Source of the DNA: Didymodactylos carnosus
Lineage: Eukaryota > Rotifera > Eurotatoria > Philodinida > Philodinidae
Reading direction: 5' to 3'
NCBI GenBank assembly: GCA_905250885.1
Contig: CAJNOQ010002810.1
Span: 1 to 22,579 of the forward strand
Length of the DNA stretch: 22,579 nucleotides
The translations under genes were made by a program, and so were the position numbers. Under the pieces are notes generated by a model that had not been told where the DNA came from, ran no database searches, and worked only from the letters and a program-made list of their open reading frames with translations. Positions 20,308 through 22,579 of this stretch are shown piece by piece (within the stretch, counting starts at the first letter, position 1; each line of letters starts with the position of its first letter).

Positions 20308-21198
20308 TTAACCCTTTGGCGACGGGAGACGTATATATACGTCCGGTCTTCCCACCGGAGAGAAAATTATCAATAAAATTTTGTTTGTTTGAAAACCGAA
20401 TGTTAAGTATGCTGTTAGACCGAGTTTTGTCTGCTGATCTCAAATATGTTATTACTTTTGCTTGAAAATATAACGGAAGTGAAAAGGACGCAAAATAAGT
20501 GAAATGGCGAAGGTCAGAGGTGAGTATGTAATCTTTCTGATAAAAGTTTCCCATACGCTTTTCGGAATCATAGGTTTCTATGATTATTTTTTCATGATTA
20601 TGATGTACATTGCATGCAAATTCTATAGTATAAAGAGTGACCCTTAGTTCGCCACCCTCGCCCTTCTACGTATGTTTCAATCGTGGGTGCTCGTTCTCAA
20701 TGAATTTTCAGAAGCACACAATAGTTAATCTTCATACTTTGGCTAGATAATCTGCAGATACTGTAGAGCCTTTGTTGTGAATTTGAAGTCAAAATGATGC
20801 TCCTAGACTGAGTTGTGAATTTTTTTTCGCAAAGGAGCTCGAATTTTCAACAAAAAACCACGAACCTCGCCCGTTAAATAACTGTATTTAACTGACTAAT
20901 AACTATCAACTCACGAAATTCATATCGTAGATAGAGTAGAGTCGTGGCTACATTTTAGTAAAAAGAAAAAGTTTTTATCTTTCTTAGATGAGGAGCTATT
21001 GATATTTTACGGAAAAGAAATAAATCATTTATATCTCACGAACCATCCAGTAAAAGAGACCCAGACTTGGTGAATGGTCAGCATTCGGTAAGAGCTATGA
21101 CCACACAAAATTAGAAGTCACTAGCTCTTTTGATTCTTGAGTTACAGGAGTGTCGCTACATTTGCCTATATATGGGCTTCCCGTCGCCAAAGGGTTAA
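20308..21198. mobile_element. Non-autonomous piggyBac-like element, TTAA-flanked
   Basis: The segment starts with TTAA (20308-20311) and ends with TTAA (21195-21198). Just inside are perfect 16-bp terminal inverted repeats, CCCTTTGGCGACGGGA at 20312-20327 and its complement at 21179-21194. TTAA target sites and termini beginning CCCTTT are the hallmark of piggyBac-superfamily elements and their MITEs. A further palindrome sits directly inside each end (20328-20343 and 21164-21177). The 883-bp interior has no recognisable transposase, so it would need one supplied in trans. Open frames at the two ends both read PVAKG from the repeat and are not genes. Confidence 0.85.
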
Positions 21199-21279
21199 TA
21201 GGCGATCGAAGGCGTTTTTCTACTAGGAAAATTGTCTTGTTATCATATGAGTGGTTGTTTATTTTCTCTTTTGTCTTGC

Positions 21280-21459
21280 TACCTCTCCAATGTTTGTGGT
21301 GTATGCGTGTAAATGACTGTCTCTTCTCCTTCTCAAGTTCTTTCTAGTGTACCTCAGGATAGTGTGCTTGGTCTTCCTTTGTTTCTTTATTTTATCAATG
21401 ATCTTCCACTGTCCGTTCCTCCCAATTGTAAAACCTGTTCCTTTGCTGATGTTTTTTTG
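21280..21459 (+). pseudogene. Broken reverse transcriptase fragment of a non-LTR retrotransposon
   Basis: In one frame this stretch reads YLSN, then SSVPQDSVLGLPLFLYFIND followed by LPLSVPP, then CSFADV. These correspond to the conserved non-LTR reverse transcriptase blocks usually seen as YLSNR, SGVPQGSVLGPLLFLLYIND and FADD. The catalytic aspartate pair is damaged (FADV), there is a TAA inside the fragment at about 21310, and TGA follows at 21460. Only about 60 codons survive. It begins roughly 80 bases after the piggyBac-like element. It is a dead remnant of a retrotransposon, not an active gene. Confidence 0.75.
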
Positions 21460-21558
21460 TGAAAACTTCCAAGGACATGTCCACTTTCCGAAGGAGATGG
21501 ACGTTTGAAGTTTACTTTTATAGATAGACGATTTCTGCGTTTTAAGCTATTTTTATTT

Positions 21559-21741
21559 AGTAGTTGTAACCATTTTCAGTAGTTATAAACTCAGTTTTCA
21601 GTGGTTGTAAATACACATTCAGTAGTTGTAAACACATATTTCAGTATTTGTAAACATTTTGAGTATATTTTTGACGATCAAATCTTCCGTTTTTCTGCGT
21701 GTTAACAACTGCTGAAATTTGTATTTACGACTACTGAAAAG
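21559..21741 (+). repeat. Degenerate AGTAGTTGTAAAC tandem repeat with inverted copies
   Basis: Five units of about 20-24 bases follow one another at 21559-21660, each starting with a variant of AGTAGTTGTAA (AGTAGTTATAA, AGTGGTTGTAA, AGTATTTGTAA) and continuing with an A/C/T-rich spacer that usually ends in TTTC or ATTC. After a gap of about 40 bases, two units appear in the opposite orientation: AACAACTGCTGAAAT and TTACGACTACTGAAAAG (about 21703-21741). The array could therefore form a hairpin. Confidence 0.65.
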
Positions 21742-22579
21742 AAAAGTCTTTTAACATCACGAAAGCTGTTCTAGTGTTGATTTGTTTCTACCCAATGAGC
21801 ATTGGGCATACTTGCGGACAAAGTTTAGTGCATTTTTCACATTTTTTTTGCTCTAAATTCTTGTTTATCGGGGGTGAGTTTTCCGATGCAAGTTGGACGC
21901 GTTGAATTGTGTTTTTGGATTAATTAAATCAGATGTTCGGCATCGTCTTTCTTTCCTGTATTCTTCCTAAATTTGGTTATCGTTGTGCCTTGCACAGCTA
22001 GTTTTCCTTTCTATTAAAAAACTTGCTTCTCACATTATCTCATGCACTTTTTACTGTCGTTTCAACTTGGATCACAGAGTCTTCTTTCAAATCTATCAGC
22101 TCGACGCAGATAGTTTAGGCCAATACAATTTTCTAAAATTTACCAGCATCTAAGTTTGTTAATTTTTAGTCTTACCTAGATTAGATTAGGATAAACATTT
22201 AACTTTTAAACTGAAGTTTTTCCAAAGTTATCTCAAAAGTAACGGTCATATTGCTATTTCCCATATTTCTCCTGTATTTTAATTGTCCGAGCTTTGGGCT
22301 GGTTCTAAAATGACGGGAAGACCTGTGACTATGACTTACGAGGGAACCTATGGACATGCTGACCTCCGATTCCGATAATTTATATGTCGATCGATAGACC
22401 ATAGCGAGCTAGTAAAAACCCTAACAGGACTTATCCTCCATTTTTTCAGAAACTTTAAAAAGTAACAAAAACCTGTCTTAATGAGACAGCCCACAAATTT
22501 CTGATTAAAATGAGACATCTCCCAGCTGTACACGACCTTTCTTTGCAAAGTTATAGAAATTACAAGAAAAGCCCTAAAT
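21742..22579. other. Right edge, nothing firmly recognised
   Basis: No gene or clear repeat was identified. A short open piece at about 21888-21965 (KLDALNCVFGLIKSDVRHRL) could be another scrap of a retrotransposon frame, but it is too short to assign. The last 150 bases contain two copies of an AATGAGACA motif (about 22480 and 22508). Confidence 0.35.

Noticed and set aside
20303..20554. Open frames at the two ends of the piggyBac-like element
   Set aside because: Both share PVAKG because they translate the terminal repeat; neither resembles a transposase.
1..22579. tRNA, rRNA or CRISPR features
   Set aside because: No T-loop-like GGTTCGAATCC with a foldable cloverleaf, no ribosomal RNA core sequence and no regularly spaced short repeats were seen by eye; a covariance-model scan was not possible.

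Overview
This window is eukaryotic nuclear DNA, most likely from a small invertebrate animal. It is AT-rich. Its protein genes are cut by many short GT-AG introns, mostly 45 to 95 bases, and match animal housekeeping families. The base composition and intron size suit a bdelloid rotifer or a similar small metazoan, but the species cannot be fixed from the sequence. There is no sign of bacterial operons, CRISPR arrays or plasmid functions.

Five genes can be supported. From left to right they are: (1) a mannose-6-phosphate-receptor-like type I membrane protein on the minus strand (1220-1989), with a reading-frame problem at an A8 tract; (2) a mitochondrial DnaJ/Hsp40 cochaperone of the DNAJA3/Tid1 type on the plus strand (6789-9108, 12 exons, 477 aa); (3) an SLC25A38-type mitochondrial glycine carrier on the plus strand (11495-13112, 9 exons, 280 aa); (4) a USP2-type ubiquitin-specific protease on the minus strand (15777-18640, 11 exons, about 540 aa); (5) an intronless ribosomal protein L18a (eL20) on the minus strand (18892-19422, 176 aa). 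The exon models were built by hand by joining GT-AG introns so that the frame and family motifs run on. The genes do not form one pathway, although two products act in mitochondria. The L18a and USP genes lie head to tail about 225 bases apart.

The remaining space is long and rich in decayed mobile DNA, nearly all of it non-autonomous inverted-repeat (foldback or MITE-like) elements: 447-1055, 3137-3482, 4623-4738, 4908-5547, 9737-9981, 10098-10241, 15943-16433 and 20308-21198. The last has TTAA at both ends and CCCTTTGG termini, as in piggyBac-type elements. The element at 15943-16433 sits inside the last intron of the USP gene. A broken non-LTR-type reverse transcriptase fragment lies at 21280-21459, a degenerate tandem repeat at 21559-21741, and a copied piece of DNAJA3 exon 5 at 9244-9320.

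I did not find a new multi-gene system. The points most worth a second look are the intronic element in the USP gene, the piggyBac-like element with a palindrome inside each end, the very long AT-rich foldback element, the duplicated DnaJ exon fragment, and the frame break in the receptor gene.
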